DNA of 20,698 nucleotides from a virus: positions 1 to 20,698 of IMG/VR virus record IMGVR_UViG_3300047554_000422; one strand, given 5' to 3'. The notes under the pieces were generated by a model, which saw nothing but the letters and a program-made list of their open reading frames with translations, searched no databases and was not told the origin of the DNA. The position numbers and the translations under genes were made by a program. Shown piece by piece: positions 8,184 through 15,514 of this stretch (within the stretch, counting starts at the first letter, position 1; every line of letters begins with the position of its first letter).

Positions 8184-8273
8184 TCTTAGTAATTCCATCA
8201 GTGATATGGCACACGCTATTGTGATGAAGGAGGCCGCTAGTGCTAACAGACTCATAAATATTGTAAGTGCCAT
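8172..8273 (-). CDS. 33-aa membrane peptide
   Basis: Starts MALTIFMSLLALAASFITI and ends MELLRRKL. It has one hydrophobic segment of about 20 residues and a basic C-terminal tail. GGAG lies eight bases before the ATG, within the end of the upstream hydrolase gene, so the two are probably coupled. Its stop codon is immediately adjacent to the stop of the plus-strand 88-aa gene, with no base between. The family is unknown. It is last in the leftward arm and is a possible holin-like or regulatory membrane peptide. Confidence 0.6.
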   Translation of the reverse strand: MALTIFMSLLALAASFITIACAISLMELLRRKL

Positions 8274-8274
8274 A

Positions 8275-8919
8275 TTACTCTCCTATTTCTTTAATTAAAT
8301 CTTTCATATACTCAGAACTATAGAACGGAGCAATGTGTCCGCCCTTCTGGTATATGTAAGCTTTATGCGTATATTGTTGGTCAGGCGTAACAACGTCATC
8401 TAACATACCAACATAGCTCCTAATCTTCCTTCTATTCTTAGCTATTATTCTCCCTAATAGTCCGTCTCTTGTGGATTCTGCCCAGTCATTCCATACTGCT
8501 TTCTTAATCGTTTGATAGCTATCTAACCATCTATCAAAGTCTGTTTCATCTGCCATCTTCCAGAACTTACTTGGATTGAAATGTATCTTAAGCCATAGCT
8601 TATGCATATCAACCATGAGGTTCATAGGTTCCATACCTCTAACAGGTGTAGACATTAAATGTATCTTACGAACGCTATCAGGGTGTTTAGATGCATATAA
8701 TAATGCGTAGTGCCCACCCTGACAAATACCTATTAGGTCTACTATATCTGATCCTACGGCACTGTGTATTCGTCTCAGATAGTCTTCAGTGGTTTGGACA
8801 TTAGTATTATCTACTAATACAGCTTCTTTACCTGAATCTTGTATCTTCTTAATCAGCTTATGTGTAATCCATGAGCTATTAACAAGTGAGTACACTATAA
8901 CAACTTTTTGAATGTTCAT
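8275..8919 (-). CDS. PHA synthase-like alpha/beta hydrolase with Cys nucleophile
   Basis: 214 residues of alpha/beta-hydrolase fold. The nucleophile elbow is GICQGG (residues 64-69, C66), the Cys-type lipase box characteristic of polyhydroxyalkanoate synthases (PhaC) rather than the usual GxSxG. The rest of the triad is visible as D174/D175 in MLDDVVTPD and H195 in KGGHIAPF, matching the Asp and His motifs of PhaC. It is much shorter than class I or III synthases (roughly 590 and 355 aa), with a reduced stretch between Cys and Asp. It has its own promoter at 8941-8968. A true polymerase, a thioesterase/depolymerase acting on PHA or acyl-CoA, or an esterase are all possible. Family similarity is clear, the substrate is not. 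Confidence 0.75.
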   Translation of the reverse strand: MNIQKVVIVYSLVNSSWITHKLIKKIQDSGKEAVLVDNTNVQTTEDYLRRIHSAVGSDIVDLIGICQGGHYALLYASKHPDSVRKIHLMSTPVRGMEPMNLMVDMHKLWLKIHFNPSKFWKMADETDFDRWLDSYQTIKKAVWNDWAESTRDGLLGRIIAKNRRKIRSYVGMLDDVVTPDQQYTHKAYIYQKGGHIAPFYSSEYMKDLIKEIGE

Positions 8920-8940
8920 GATTTAATCTCCTATACTGTT

Positions 8941-8968
8941 ATTATAGCATACTCTGTAAATAATACAA
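8941..8968 (-). promoter_or_regulatory. Promoter for the PHA synthase-like gene
   Basis: Minus strand: -35 TTGTAT (8968-8963), 16-base spacer, extended -10 TGCTATAAT with hexamer at 8946-8941. The start codon at 8919 lies 21 bases beyond the -10, so the leader is short, with AGGAG in it. It would let this gene be expressed independently of the long early transcript. Confidence 0.65.
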
Positions 8969-8969
8969 T

Positions 8970-9416
8970 TTATTTCTTCTTATATCTATTGTCTAGATCA
9001 GTCCTATTCTCACGTAGAAACGTACTAAGCATCATAGCTGTAGCTGCAATGCTATCAACATGATATAGTCCTGATTCCTTGTCTCTATCTTCGCCTTCCT
9101 TAAATGCCCTAAGATGACGTGCTATCGCTCCTATAAGACGACTGTACTGAAGGCCTTCTCTCCAGTTATTATCTCCATACTTCGTTACTCCGTATGTAAA
9201 GGCTTCACCTAATCCTTCTTCTCCCTCCGCAGGGATCAGATCAAGTCGAAGCTTATCAGTGTCAAACTTAGTTCCCTTCGATCCTGTCGAAATTGTTTGA
9301 TCAGACGAAGGAGACGTTTCTGACACATTTAGACCATCCATCTCCTCCTGTATACGCTTTATTGTTTCAGCATCAAGTGGATTATTCCAACCCCACATAC
9401 TAGTTATTCTAGTCAT
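8970..9416 (-). CDS. dATP/dGTP diphosphohydrolase-like protein (MazZ/MazG-type)
   Basis: 148 residues. Residues 1-48 are variable and low in complexity. Residues 50-135 carry the signature of the phage dATP/dGTP diphosphohydrolase N-terminal family: KFDTDKLRLDLIP (50-62), KYGDNNWREG (79-88), and RHLRAFKEGE followed by DKESGLYHVDS (100-122). These all-alpha enzymes, related to MazG, cut dNTPs to dNMP plus pyrophosphate; the best known is MazZ of 2-aminoadenine (Z) genome phages. No PurZ or DatZ lies in this window and the polymerase is T7-type, so a Z genome is not indicated. Nucleotide-pool control or removal of alarmones/dNTPs is likely. GGGGAGG precedes the ATG, directly after the upstream gene's stop. 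Confidence 0.8.
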   Translation of the reverse strand: MTRITSMWGWNNPLDAETIKRIQEEMDGLNVSETSPSSDQTISTGSKGTKFDTDKLRLDLIPAEGEEGLGEAFTYGVTKYGDNNWREGLQYSRLIGAIARHLRAFKEGEDRDKESGLYHVDSIAATAMMLSTFLRENRTDLDNRYKKK

Positions 9417-9767
9417 CTATACCTCCCCATTTAAATGTTTATAGCAGACGGCCTCCCAGTGACCGTCTTCCCATCGAGACGATACAGAATACAACCAACT
9501 TTCTGTATGTTCTGCATCTGTGGCTAATCTGTATTCGCTCCAGAAGTCCTTCATAAGAGAGGAGACAGGCCATAATTTAAAACCGTCTCCTAAATCATCC
9601 AGAACAATATATACTCTAGTTGCAGTATCTCCTGTAACGTGGTCCACTACGGTAGATAGTATATTTTCGATTGTTCCTATAGAACCATCTTCTTTCCTTA
9701 CTACCCTAGCTCCAATAAGGCTATTTATAGCTTTAATAGTCGAAACGCCTTCTAGATGCTTGTTCAT
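9417..9767 (-). CDS. Conserved-looking phage protein of unknown function
   Basis: 116 residues, soluble, mixed alpha/beta. Residues 17-40 (LIGARVVRKEDGSIGTIENIL) and 50-70 (TRVYIVLDDLGDGFKLWPVS) look like a small beta-barrel domain, and the C-terminus is Trp-rich. I do not recognise the family. It starts 21 bases after a 15-base leader motif also found before the metallophosphoesterase gene, and a promoter-like extended -10 lies at 9802-9807. It is followed without a gap by the diphosphohydrolase gene, so a nucleotide-metabolism role is conceivable but unsupported. Confidence 0.7.
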   Translation of the reverse strand: MNKHLEGVSTIKAINSLIGARVVRKEDGSIGTIENILSTVVDHVTGDTATRVYIVLDDLGDGFKLWPVSSLMKDFWSEYRLATDAEHTESWLYSVSSRWEDGHWEAVCYKHLNGEV

Positions 9768-9773
9768 GATGTT

Positions 9774-9788
9774 TACTCCTATAATGTT
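9774..9788 (-). repeat. 15-base leader repeat, copy 1
   Basis: Minus strand AACATTATAGGAGTA, identical to 10629-10643. Each copy includes the Shine-Dalgarno AGGAG and sits just before a start codon (genes at 9767 and 10623). Weaker versions precede 8919 (AACAGTATAGGAGA) and 13376 (AACTATAGGAGG). It may be a shared translation or processing signal. Confidence 0.6.
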
Positions 9789-9801
9789 TAATGTTACCTA
9801 T

Positions 9802-9811
9802 ATTATAGCAC
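9802..9811 (-). promoter_or_regulatory. Extended -10 promoter candidate
   Basis: Minus strand TGTGCTATAAT, with the hexamer at 9807-9802, in the gap before the 116-aa gene and overlapping the end of the metallophosphoesterase gene. The same TGC-TATAAT element occurs at 8941 and 19851. No convincing -35 is present at 16-18 bases, so strength is uncertain. Confidence 0.45.
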
Positions 9812-9813
9812 AT

Positions 9814-10623
9814 CTATTTCTTTTTACCAGAACTTCCGTATCTTTTCTTCAAGAAAGGTAATCCTACAAACATAGGGTAGAACAAACCATCCTCTACTCC
9901 TGACAACCTAATAACGCCTCGGAAGAACTCTTGGTTCTGACTTCCTCGATAAGGTTCCTCAGAGGTATAACAAGCACCACATATAATTCCTTGTAATGGA
10001 GTACCCCCTCTTTGCCTACTTGGCTGGTAGTGATAATCCAATATCTGAGCATGTCCGACTATCGTAGGCTTATGTATAGCATTTACAATAGCTTTAGCAG
10101 TCGTCAATGGTCTAGGACTATTAGCATTCGCTACATAGTGCGTGTAGCAAATCCCGTCAACTTCAGCTATTTCTAGGAAGTCATGAACTTCCCATCCCAT
10201 CTCTTCTAATTTTAAATCATCAAGACTAAACATTCCCTCTAGTTGAGGACATTCGTTTATAAGACGATTCATACGTTGTTCGTGGTTTCCTATAGTAAAT
10301 ATCATTCTAGGTTTATACCTAGTTCTATGTGCTTCCTTTGCATGCTTATTATATTCTATTATCGGAGCAAGTAACAACTTCATTGCCTTAACTCCGTACG
10401 CAATATCCTGCTTAATACGCTTTCCTTCTAGTTCCTTACTTCCCTTACCTACATGCGAGTTAAGCGATGGGAAATCCCAGAAGTCTCCTATACAAACCAC
10501 TACTTCTGGCTTCACGTCAAGTATATACTTCCCGACATCGCTCAGAAATGATATGTCTCTGTCGGGTGCCACTTGGCAGTCAGGTATCACGATGTGAGTT
10601 CGTCCCACACGTTCTCTATTCAT
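9814..10623 (-). CDS. Metallophosphoesterase (calcineurin-like)
   Basis: 269 residues with the calcineurin-type motif order: PDCQ (D15, Q17), IGDFWD (D47), GNHEQ (N113, H114), a CYTHY segment (H162) and GHAQ (H191). Compared with the general family (DxH ... GD ... GNHE ... H ... GHxH), the first and last His positions are Gln. The protein should bind two metals and cleave a phosphomono- or diester. The substrate is unknown; DNA 3'-end processing, cyclic nucleotide signalling or polynucleotide repair are possible in a replication operon. The C-terminus is basic (KKRYGSSGKKK). A leader repeat with AGGAG precedes the start. Confidence 0.85.
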   Translation of the reverse strand: MNRERVGRTHIVIPDCQVAPDRDISFLSDVGKYILDVKPEVVVCIGDFWDFPSLNSHVGKGSKELEGKRIKQDIAYGVKAMKLLLAPIIEYNKHAKEAHRTRYKPRMIFTIGNHEQRMNRLINECPQLEGMFSLDDLKLEEMGWEVHDFLEIAEVDGICYTHYVANANSPRPLTTAKAIVNAIHKPTIVGHAQILDYHYQPSRQRGGTPLQGIICGACYTSEEPYRGSQNQEFFRGVIRLSGVEDGLFYPMFVGLPFLKKRYGSSGKKK

Positions 10624-10628
10624 GTAAC

Positions 10629-10643
10629 TACTCCTATAATGTT
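10629..10643 (-). repeat. 15-base leader repeat, copy 2
   Basis: Identical to 9774-9788 (minus strand AACATTATAGGAGTA) and again placed just before a start codon, here of the metallophosphoesterase. The 66-base gap also holds a weak promoter-like pair (CTGACA, 18 bases, TATAGT) that I would not call alone. Confidence 0.6.
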
Positions 10644-10689
10644 CATTAAACGTTCTATATTCACTTAACAGATACTATAAGGACACTTA

Positions 10690-11331
10690 TCAGGATATGT
10701 CAGGTCTTATCTTTATAAACCTGGGATGTCTCATCTTCCCGTCGGCAGTTATTTCCATAAAGGAAACATCTATATACATACCTATTATATTAGGGGTATA
10801 TAGTGCCTCTCTGTCGTGATCTGTGAACCCTGTACCTACCTTACCCTTATCCGTCATTAATGCTCCTAAACGGCCTTTATTGCGCCCTGTGCCCTCTATT
10901 ATATCCGTAACTCTAACAGACGCATCATCCTTCTTCTTAACCTTCAGAGGCTCTCTCCCATCCTTAAAATGAAGAACTAATCCTTCATCACCATTATCCA
11001 AAACATCATTAAAGTGCATTTCTATTGTTTCAGGATGTGGATTAATAATCTCCGTTATAAATAGTCTTTCATCTATTACAGGGAACAAAGTGTATATATG
11101 TTCCTTATCAATTAGGACACCTCCATGTGTCTTAACTGCACTGATACTAGATTTAAAACTACCTAAGAATATCTCAGCCTTAATTCCTTCCTCCAGTTGA
11201 GGTAGGTTATATAATGGCTTGTCATTCCTGGACCTTGCTTGATTATCTAATCCCCATATAGCTTGCACGCCGTCTAACTTCCTTGTTAGAATAACTGTTC
11301 CTTCTAAATGCTGGTTTTTATATACCTTCAT
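10690..11331 (-). CDS. ATP-dependent DNA ligase, minimal form
   Basis: 213 residues from the preferred ATG at 11331, which has GGAG six bases upstream; an in-frame ATG at 11355 lacks a Shine-Dalgarno and overlaps endonuclease I. Nucleotidyltransferase motifs are in order: motif I KLDGVQA (K18 is the AMP-accepting lysine), SR (34-35), AEIF (E53), DEGLVLH (115-121), and KVKKK (130-134, motif V). An OB-like C-terminal part follows (GTGRNKGRLG, then VGTGFTD). It is shorter than T7 ligase (359 aa), with nothing before the nucleotidyltransferase core. It should seal nicks left by Okazaki-fragment processing. It sits directly after endonuclease I and the exonuclease. Confidence 0.9.
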   Translation of the reverse strand: MKVYKNQHLEGTVILTRKLDGVQAIWGLDNQARSRNDKPLYNLPQLEEGIKAEIFLGSFKSSISAVKTHGGVLIDKEHIYTLFPVIDERLFITEIINPHPETIEMHFNDVLDNGDEGLVLHFKDGREPLKVKKKDDASVRVTDIIEGTGRNKGRLGALMTDKGKVGTGFTDHDREALYTPNIIGMYIDVSFMEITADGKMRHPRFIKIRPDIS

Positions 11332-11332
11332 T

Positions 11333-11746
11333 TTATTCTCCGTTGAACCATTCATCTGGTATTAGTTTATCGGCATATACAAACCCGTTCTTCTCGCACC
11401 AATCTCCATATGATGTCTTTGACGTCTTCGTTATCTTAGCATTACTATTAGTAAATACAAACCTAATGTCTAAGTCAGGGTACTGCTCTTTGACGTATAG
11501 GTGTTTCTTCCTATCCTCTACAGTAAACCTACCTTTAGTCTCTATGATAACTTGCTTCCCGTTAATTGTCAACTCGAAGTCCGGACTATATACATGACTA
11601 GTCACAGGCTTAGTATACCTTATCTTAAATTGCTCGTACTTTACATCCATTCCTTTAGACTTTATTTGCTCTGCTACTCTGTCTTCTAGCCCTGATCTAT
11701 ATCCATGTTTTAACCCTGCCGTAGTTTTTGTATACGTTTTTCTCAT
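11333..11746 (-). CDS. Endonuclease I, Holliday-junction resolvase (T7 gp3-like)
   Basis: 137 residues aligning end to end with T7 gene 3 endonuclease I. Visible landmarks are YRSGLED (E21), the YSPDF segment (D56), IIETKGRF (E69 and K71), the DRKKHL and DIRFVF segments, SYGDWCEKNG, and ADKLIPDEW near the C-terminus. E21, D56, E69 and K71 correspond to the T7 metal-binding active site. The enzyme cuts branched DNA, clearing replication intermediates before packaging and helping break down host DNA. The start overlaps the exonuclease stop by four bases (ATGA), so they are coupled. Confidence 0.96.
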   Translation of the reverse strand: MRKTYTKTTAGLKHGYRSGLEDRVAEQIKSKGMDVKYEQFKIRYTKPVTSHVYSPDFELTINGKQVIIETKGRFTVEDRKKHLYVKEQYPDLDIRFVFTNSNAKITKTSKTSYGDWCEKNGFVYADKLIPDEWFNGE

Positions 11747-12591
11747 CTCAATACTTCCTTAACTGACCATATCTCGTTTTCACGTCGTCGTATATACAAC
11801 AACTTGCCTAACTCATCTACTAACTCAGCTGCTTTGGAGGAACTATGTCCTCTGCTTTCAAAGGCTCCTAAGACGCAAAGCAACATCTCTTTAGAGTTAC
11901 GTGCTTCCTTTAGAATAGCTTTCGCTTTCACAGGACCAACTCCGTCAAGTCCTTTAATATTATCTGCTCTATCTCCAGTTAATATCTGAGTATAAAAGTT
12001 TCTATCCGCTTCAACAGGACTTACTCTTACTAATGTTTTATGATATGAGTTATATATAAACCCAGGTATCGTTAGAAAGTCTTTGTCCTTAGATACAATG
12101 ATTGAAGGATAGCTACTCTCATTCGTAAGTTTAGTCTGTACTATACCTATAAGATCATCAGTCTCTTGTCCGTTAGCATACACAGCAAAGTACTTATCTC
12201 CTAAATATTTTCTAGCTTCGTCATAATTAGCAGGCTTCTCAGGACGGTGTGCTTTATATGCCACAGTCTTGCAATGTTTCCTTCTATAGTTCTTACCATC
12301 GCCTTTTAAATACAACGTATATAACACCTCACCTACTGCAATATTTGGATACTCTTCCTTAAATTTAGCAGGAACATCCCTTAGTATCTCGTGCATCATA
12401 TCGTCTAGCTGGCTTTTAACCGTCATAAGCCTAGGAGCCGTCTCAATTCGCTTTAGTTCTCCTTCAGCACCAGCTGCACTCTTCTTAGACTTAAAGTAGC
12501 GTGCCGCCTTCCCTGGCGACCGTACTTTCCAAGTAGAACTAGACGAGATGGATTGATGTATCAGTATATCTCCATCTATCAATAGTTGCAT
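11743..12591 (-). CDS. 5'-3' exonuclease (T7 gp6-like, FEN family)
   Basis: 282 residues. Active-site acidics are visible at D6 and D8 (LIDGDIL), E143-D146 (ETDD) and D169/D171 (SKDKDF). A helix-hairpin-helix region follows (GDRADN 206-211 and GLDGVGPVKA 214-223), typical of flap-type 5' nucleases binding duplex DNA. T7 gp6 removes RNA primers and degrades host DNA to nucleotides; the length (T7 gp6 is about 300 aa) and neighbours agree. The start has a GATAGGAG element about ten bases upstream, inside the end of the small upstream gene. Confidence 0.93.
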   Translation of the reverse strand: MQLLIDGDILIHQSISSSSTWKVRSPGKAARYFKSKKSAAGAEGELKRIETAPRLMTVKSQLDDMMHEILRDVPAKFKEEYPNIAVGEVLYTLYLKGDGKNYRRKHCKTVAYKAHRPEKPANYDEARKYLGDKYFAVYANGQETDDLIGIVQTKLTNESSYPSIIVSKDKDFLTIPGFIYNSYHKTLVRVSPVEADRNFYTQILTGDRADNIKGLDGVGPVKAKAILKEARNSKEMLLCVLGAFESRGHSSSKAAELVDELGKLLYIRRRENEIWSVKEVLR

Positions 12592-12592
12592 C

Positions 12593-12766
12593 TTACCTAC
12601 TCCTATCTTTTAGTTCCGCTACTTCTAACAGCAACTCCTTAAGTGTTTCTGGTGTTATTTGAAGTTTGTATAACACCTTCGTATCTGTAAGCACTACAAT
12701 ATGTACTCCCGTGTCCGTTACGGTTATTGAAGAATCTAACTCATCCGTTTCTACGTGTAGTAACAT
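12593..12766 (-). CDS. 57-aa protein between SSB and exonuclease
   Basis: Starts MLLHVETDELDSSITVTDTG and ends ELKDRSR. An N-terminal beta-rich half is followed by a helix (TPETLKELLLEVAELKD). It is acidic and soluble, with no known motif. AAGGAG seven bases upstream supports the ATG. It sits ten bases after the SSB gene and two before the exonuclease gene, so it is almost certainly co-translated with replication proteins. Size and position recall small T7 accessory proteins, but I see no homology. Confidence 0.75.
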   Translation of the reverse strand: MLLHVETDELDSSITVTDTGVHIVVLTDTKVLYKLQITPETLKELLLEVAELKDRSR

Positions 12767-12776
12767 AACGTTCTCC

Positions 12777-13376
12777 TTATAGGTCTAGAGCACTTGAATC
12801 CCCATCAAATGAATCTGATGAAGACGATTCTTTTCGTTCCGCCGATTGCAGAATTTTATCCTGAACCAGTTTAGGCAATTTAGAGAATACATCATCGCTC
12901 ACATCGTCAATATCAAAATCCAGTAATTCTGACTTAGGCTCCGGCACAACCATTCCTCTAGGAAGAGGCATTACGCCCTTAAGCTTAGTCTTTCCTGATT
13001 CTGTTCGTTCTACAGAAGCCAGTGCTTTCTTTCCTAGGAACTCGCTTAAACTGACTCCCTTCGTATCACTTAACTTTGCAAACTCTTTAGCACTTAAACC
13101 TAGGAATGCTTTCGCAAACTCGGTTAATGCGGATCGTTCGCCAAACGTAATAGTCATTTCTTTGATAAGAGTAAAAGGCTTATCTTCTCCTGTAAGTAGT
13201 TCTAAGTTGAACATCAATTTAGGACCGCCTTTAACAATCTTACCTGCATGTACACCGGCTTTGATTACATCTTCAGGCTGTGTTCCAATATCAGCAGTCA
13301 CTACGATAGCTACTGGATATGAACCCGGTTCTGGTTGTTTAAATTCGCCTGAAACACCTTTTAGTACCTTAGACAT
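12777..13376 (-). CDS. Single-stranded DNA-binding protein (T7 gp2.5-like position)
   Basis: 199 residues. The N-terminal ~130 are beta-rich with a long basic/aromatic region suited to an OB fold (GSYPVAIVVTADIG, then KLMFNLELL). The C-terminus is strongly acidic and Ser-rich (SSSSDSFDGDSSALDL), the hallmark of phage and bacterial SSBs, whose acidic tail recruits polymerase and primase-helicase. It lies directly downstream of the DNA polymerase and upstream of the exonuclease. AGGAGG before the ATG supports the start. I cannot align it to T7 gp2.5 by eye, so the call rests on tail, size and neighbours. Confidence 0.75.
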   Translation of the reverse strand: MSKVLKGVSGEFKQPEPGSYPVAIVVTADIGTQPEDVIKAGVHAGKIVKGGPKLMFNLELLTGEDKPFTLIKEMTITFGERSALTEFAKAFLGLSAKEFAKLSDTKGVSLSEFLGKKALASVERTESGKTKLKGVMPLPRGMVVPEPKSELLDFDIDDVSDDVFSKLPKLVQDKILQSAERKESSSSDSFDGDSSALDL

Positions 13377-13401
13377 CTTTTACCTCCTATAGTTATTAAT
13401 G

Positions 13402-15234
13402 TTAATGTATGTCGTTCCAATTGTCGCCTTCTTGCACTTCACCGCTCATCTTACAAGGGAACTTAAAATATTCCCCAGCTCTCACGCAAGCCTCAAGAGA
13501 CTTCTGTTTAATTATTTCCTTATCTTTTGGATCACACTCAATATCCCATTCATCGTGACTATATATAACAATCCCGTAATGTTTATTTTGTATCAATCCT
13601 TCCTTCTCTAACAACTCCGTCAATTCTACCAACCCTCTCTTACTTATTAGAGCACCTGCTGATTGCAGTACTGTGTTTAAAGCCATATATTCATAATCAC
13701 AATATATAGGCCTTCCATCTAATCCTTTCAACCAACCGTTTACGTACTCTGTGAATCCTTTATCCGACTTCTGCTGCTTCGCTCGTTGTCTATAAGCTTT
13801 CTGTATATCAGCTATAAAGTCTTTGATTCCATCCATACTGTCAAGTAAACGATCTCTTATCTCCCTGCCTACTTCCTTCTTCTGTAGCTCAGACATTCCT
13901 GAGTTTATGATAGACCCTGCCTTCTCAGCACCTCCTCCATACATCATAGCATATAGAAGCGTCTTTGCTGTTGTTCTATCTACTCCCATTGCCTTTGCGT
14001 TTATCGTATGTATATCTGTTCCTTTATCCTTGTCTCCATTCATTACGATGTTTCTTAACCGGCCCCTATCGTACTTAACCATGTATCCAGCTAGTACAGC
14101 AAACTCTAGACCTGTAAAGTCACATCCGATTAGTATCTTTCCTGGCGCAGCTCTAAATAATTTCCTACACTCTTCTCCATACTCTTTACCTGCTTTAGGA
14201 ACCTGCGACAGATTAGGCTTCTGGTGCGTACATCTTCCTGTTCTTGCTCCGTTTTGGTTTATCCTTCCATGTATCCTTCCGTCTTCCTTTATATGTAGTA
14301 ACCATGCCTCTTTACCTGTGGCTAACTGGCTTATACGCTTATTCAGCATAAACAACTCACTAAGTTTCTTTGCCTCTGGGTAATCCATAGAAGCTAAAAC
14401 TTTAGTATCCATTATAGGAGCTCCTTTCTCCGTAAACTTTGTAGGTTTCCAGTTATACTTGTTCTGTAGCCTGTCTATGATATGTGTACGTGAGTTAGGA
14501 TTAAACTCAGTTAACTCTATCTTACAAACTTCAGCATTAGTCTTCTTGTAAGTAAACATCTTAGTAAACTTAAACCAAGGAGGAAATATAAGCCTAGCTT
14601 CGTCAGCAATAATTTTATACTTCTCCAAAAGTTCTGCATAGAGTTTCTGTCCTTCCTCTACGTCAAAGTATATACCATAGTTACCTATATCTGCAATTAT
14701 TCTAGCTACGCTCATCTCAAATTCTATAGATGATTGTGGCCATTTCTTTGACAGTAAATATTTATAAAGCTCGTACGTTACTTTCGTGTCTTGCATACAG
14801 TATGTACCCATCTCCTCTGAGTATTCATCAAATCCTAGGTCGTACTGCTTCTTGTAACACTTTAAACGTATACCCCAAGCCTTAAGGTTCTGTCCTTTAC
14901 CTGTTATAACTTCACCTGTCTCAGGGTCTTTATAAAATACCTTCTTAACATCAGGACATATTAACTGAGCAATAGTCAACGTGTCAAACATTTTGTTCTT
15001 GAGTCTTACACCTGTTACCTTCTCAATTACTTGTATGTCGTACCCGCATATGTTGTGTCCTACAATTAAGTCAGCTTTGTTGAGTAATCCAACAGCTTCC
15101 TCAACCTCGTCCTTTCCAACATACAATACTGGTTCCTTGTCACGTGATTCTATATCGATCATTGCGATACAGTGAATCTTTGTCACGCTATCTAATAAAC
15201 TGTCCGCTTCGATGTCGAATATATATGACTTCAT
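13402..15234 (-). CDS. Family A DNA polymerase, T7 type
   Basis: 610 residues from the ATG at 15234, which begins MKSYIFDIEAD like T7 gp5 and has AGGAG upstream. An in-frame ATG at 15297 would add 21 unrelated residues and overlap the previous gene. Exonuclease residues: D7/E9, D66 (GHNICGYD) and D149. Polymerase motif A: GCDFTGLEFAVLAGYM (D372). Motif B: RTTAKTLLYAMMYGGG (K424, Y428). Motif C: HDE (560-562). GRCTHQKPNLSQVP and the final DNWNDIH also match T7. Y428 at the T7 Y526 position suggests easy dideoxynucleotide acceptance. The region between FPPWFK and FNPNSR (original thumb) is only about 25 residues, so the T7 thioredoxin-binding loop seems largely absent. It works with the primase-helicase and SSB encoded next to it. 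Confidence 0.96.
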   Translation of the reverse strand: MKSYIFDIEADSLLDSVTKIHCIAMIDIESRDKEPVLYVGKDEVEEAVGLLNKADLIVGHNICGYDIQVIEKVTGVRLKNKMFDTLTIAQLICPDVKKVFYKDPETGEVITGKGQNLKAWGIRLKCYKKQYDLGFDEYSEEMGTYCMQDTKVTYELYKYLLSKKWPQSSIEFEMSVARIIADIGNYGIYFDVEEGQKLYAELLEKYKIIADEARLIFPPWFKFTKMFTYKKTNAEVCKIELTEFNPNSRTHIIDRLQNKYNWKPTKFTEKGAPIMDTKVLASMDYPEAKKLSELFMLNKRISQLATGKEAWLLHIKEDGRIHGRINQNGARTGRCTHQKPNLSQVPKAGKEYGEECRKLFRAAPGKILIGCDFTGLEFAVLAGYMVKYDRGRLRNIVMNGDKDKGTDIHTINAKAMGVDRTTAKTLLYAMMYGGGAEKAGSIINSGMSELQKKEVGREIRDRLLDSMDGIKDFIADIQKAYRQRAKQQKSDKGFTEYVNGWLKGLDGRPIYCDYEYMALNTVLQSAGALISKRGLVELTELLEKEGLIQNKHYGIVIYSHDEWDIECDPKDKEIIKQKSLEACVRAGEYFKFPCKMSGEVQEGDNWNDIH

Positions 15235-15256
15235 CTTTGTTGTACTCCTAAGATCG

Positions 15257-15514
15257 TTACGACTGAACACGCTTAACAAAATTTCTAAAATCTTCACTGA
15301 AACGCTTCTTATCTTCTTCAGTATTTCCGTAAATCTTTGCTAATGCTTTGGCAGCCTTTCTTACTACGTTTCTACACTTCTTATCCCCATACCTATAGTA
15401 AAGGATTGACATATACGCAGGAACCGCATACGTTTTATCTACATCAGATACATCGCTAGGTATACGAGTCAAACGCTTTAGTCTTCTTAGCTGTCCTTTA
15501 GTCGACAGTTTCAT
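15257..15514 (-). CDS. Basic 85-aa protein of unknown function
   Basis: Starts MKLSTKGQLRRLKRLTRIP from the ATG at 15514, which has GAGGAGGAG upstream; an in-frame ATG at 15559 lacks such a signal and would run through the gene before it. Very Lys/Arg-rich, mostly helical (KCRNVVRKAAKALAKIYG), with a plausible nucleic-acid-binding surface. It lies 22 bases before the DNA polymerase gene and overlaps the 35-aa gene upstream by ATGA. The family is unknown; a DNA-binding accessory to replication is an inference from charge and position. Confidence 0.7.
   Translation of the reverse strand: MKLSTKGQLRRLKRLTRIPSDVSDVDKTYAVPAYMSILYYRYGDKKCRNVVRKAAKALAKIYGNTEEDKKRFSEDFRNFVKRVQS

Noticed and set aside
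10690-11355. The longer ligase start at 11355
   Set aside because: There is no Shine-Dalgarno there and it overlaps endonuclease I; the ATG at 11331 has GGAG at good spacing.
13402-15297. The longer DNA polymerase start (extra 21 residues)
   Set aside because: It has no ribosome site and overlaps the 85-aa gene; the internal ATG at 15234 has AGGAG and matches the T7 polymerase N-terminus.
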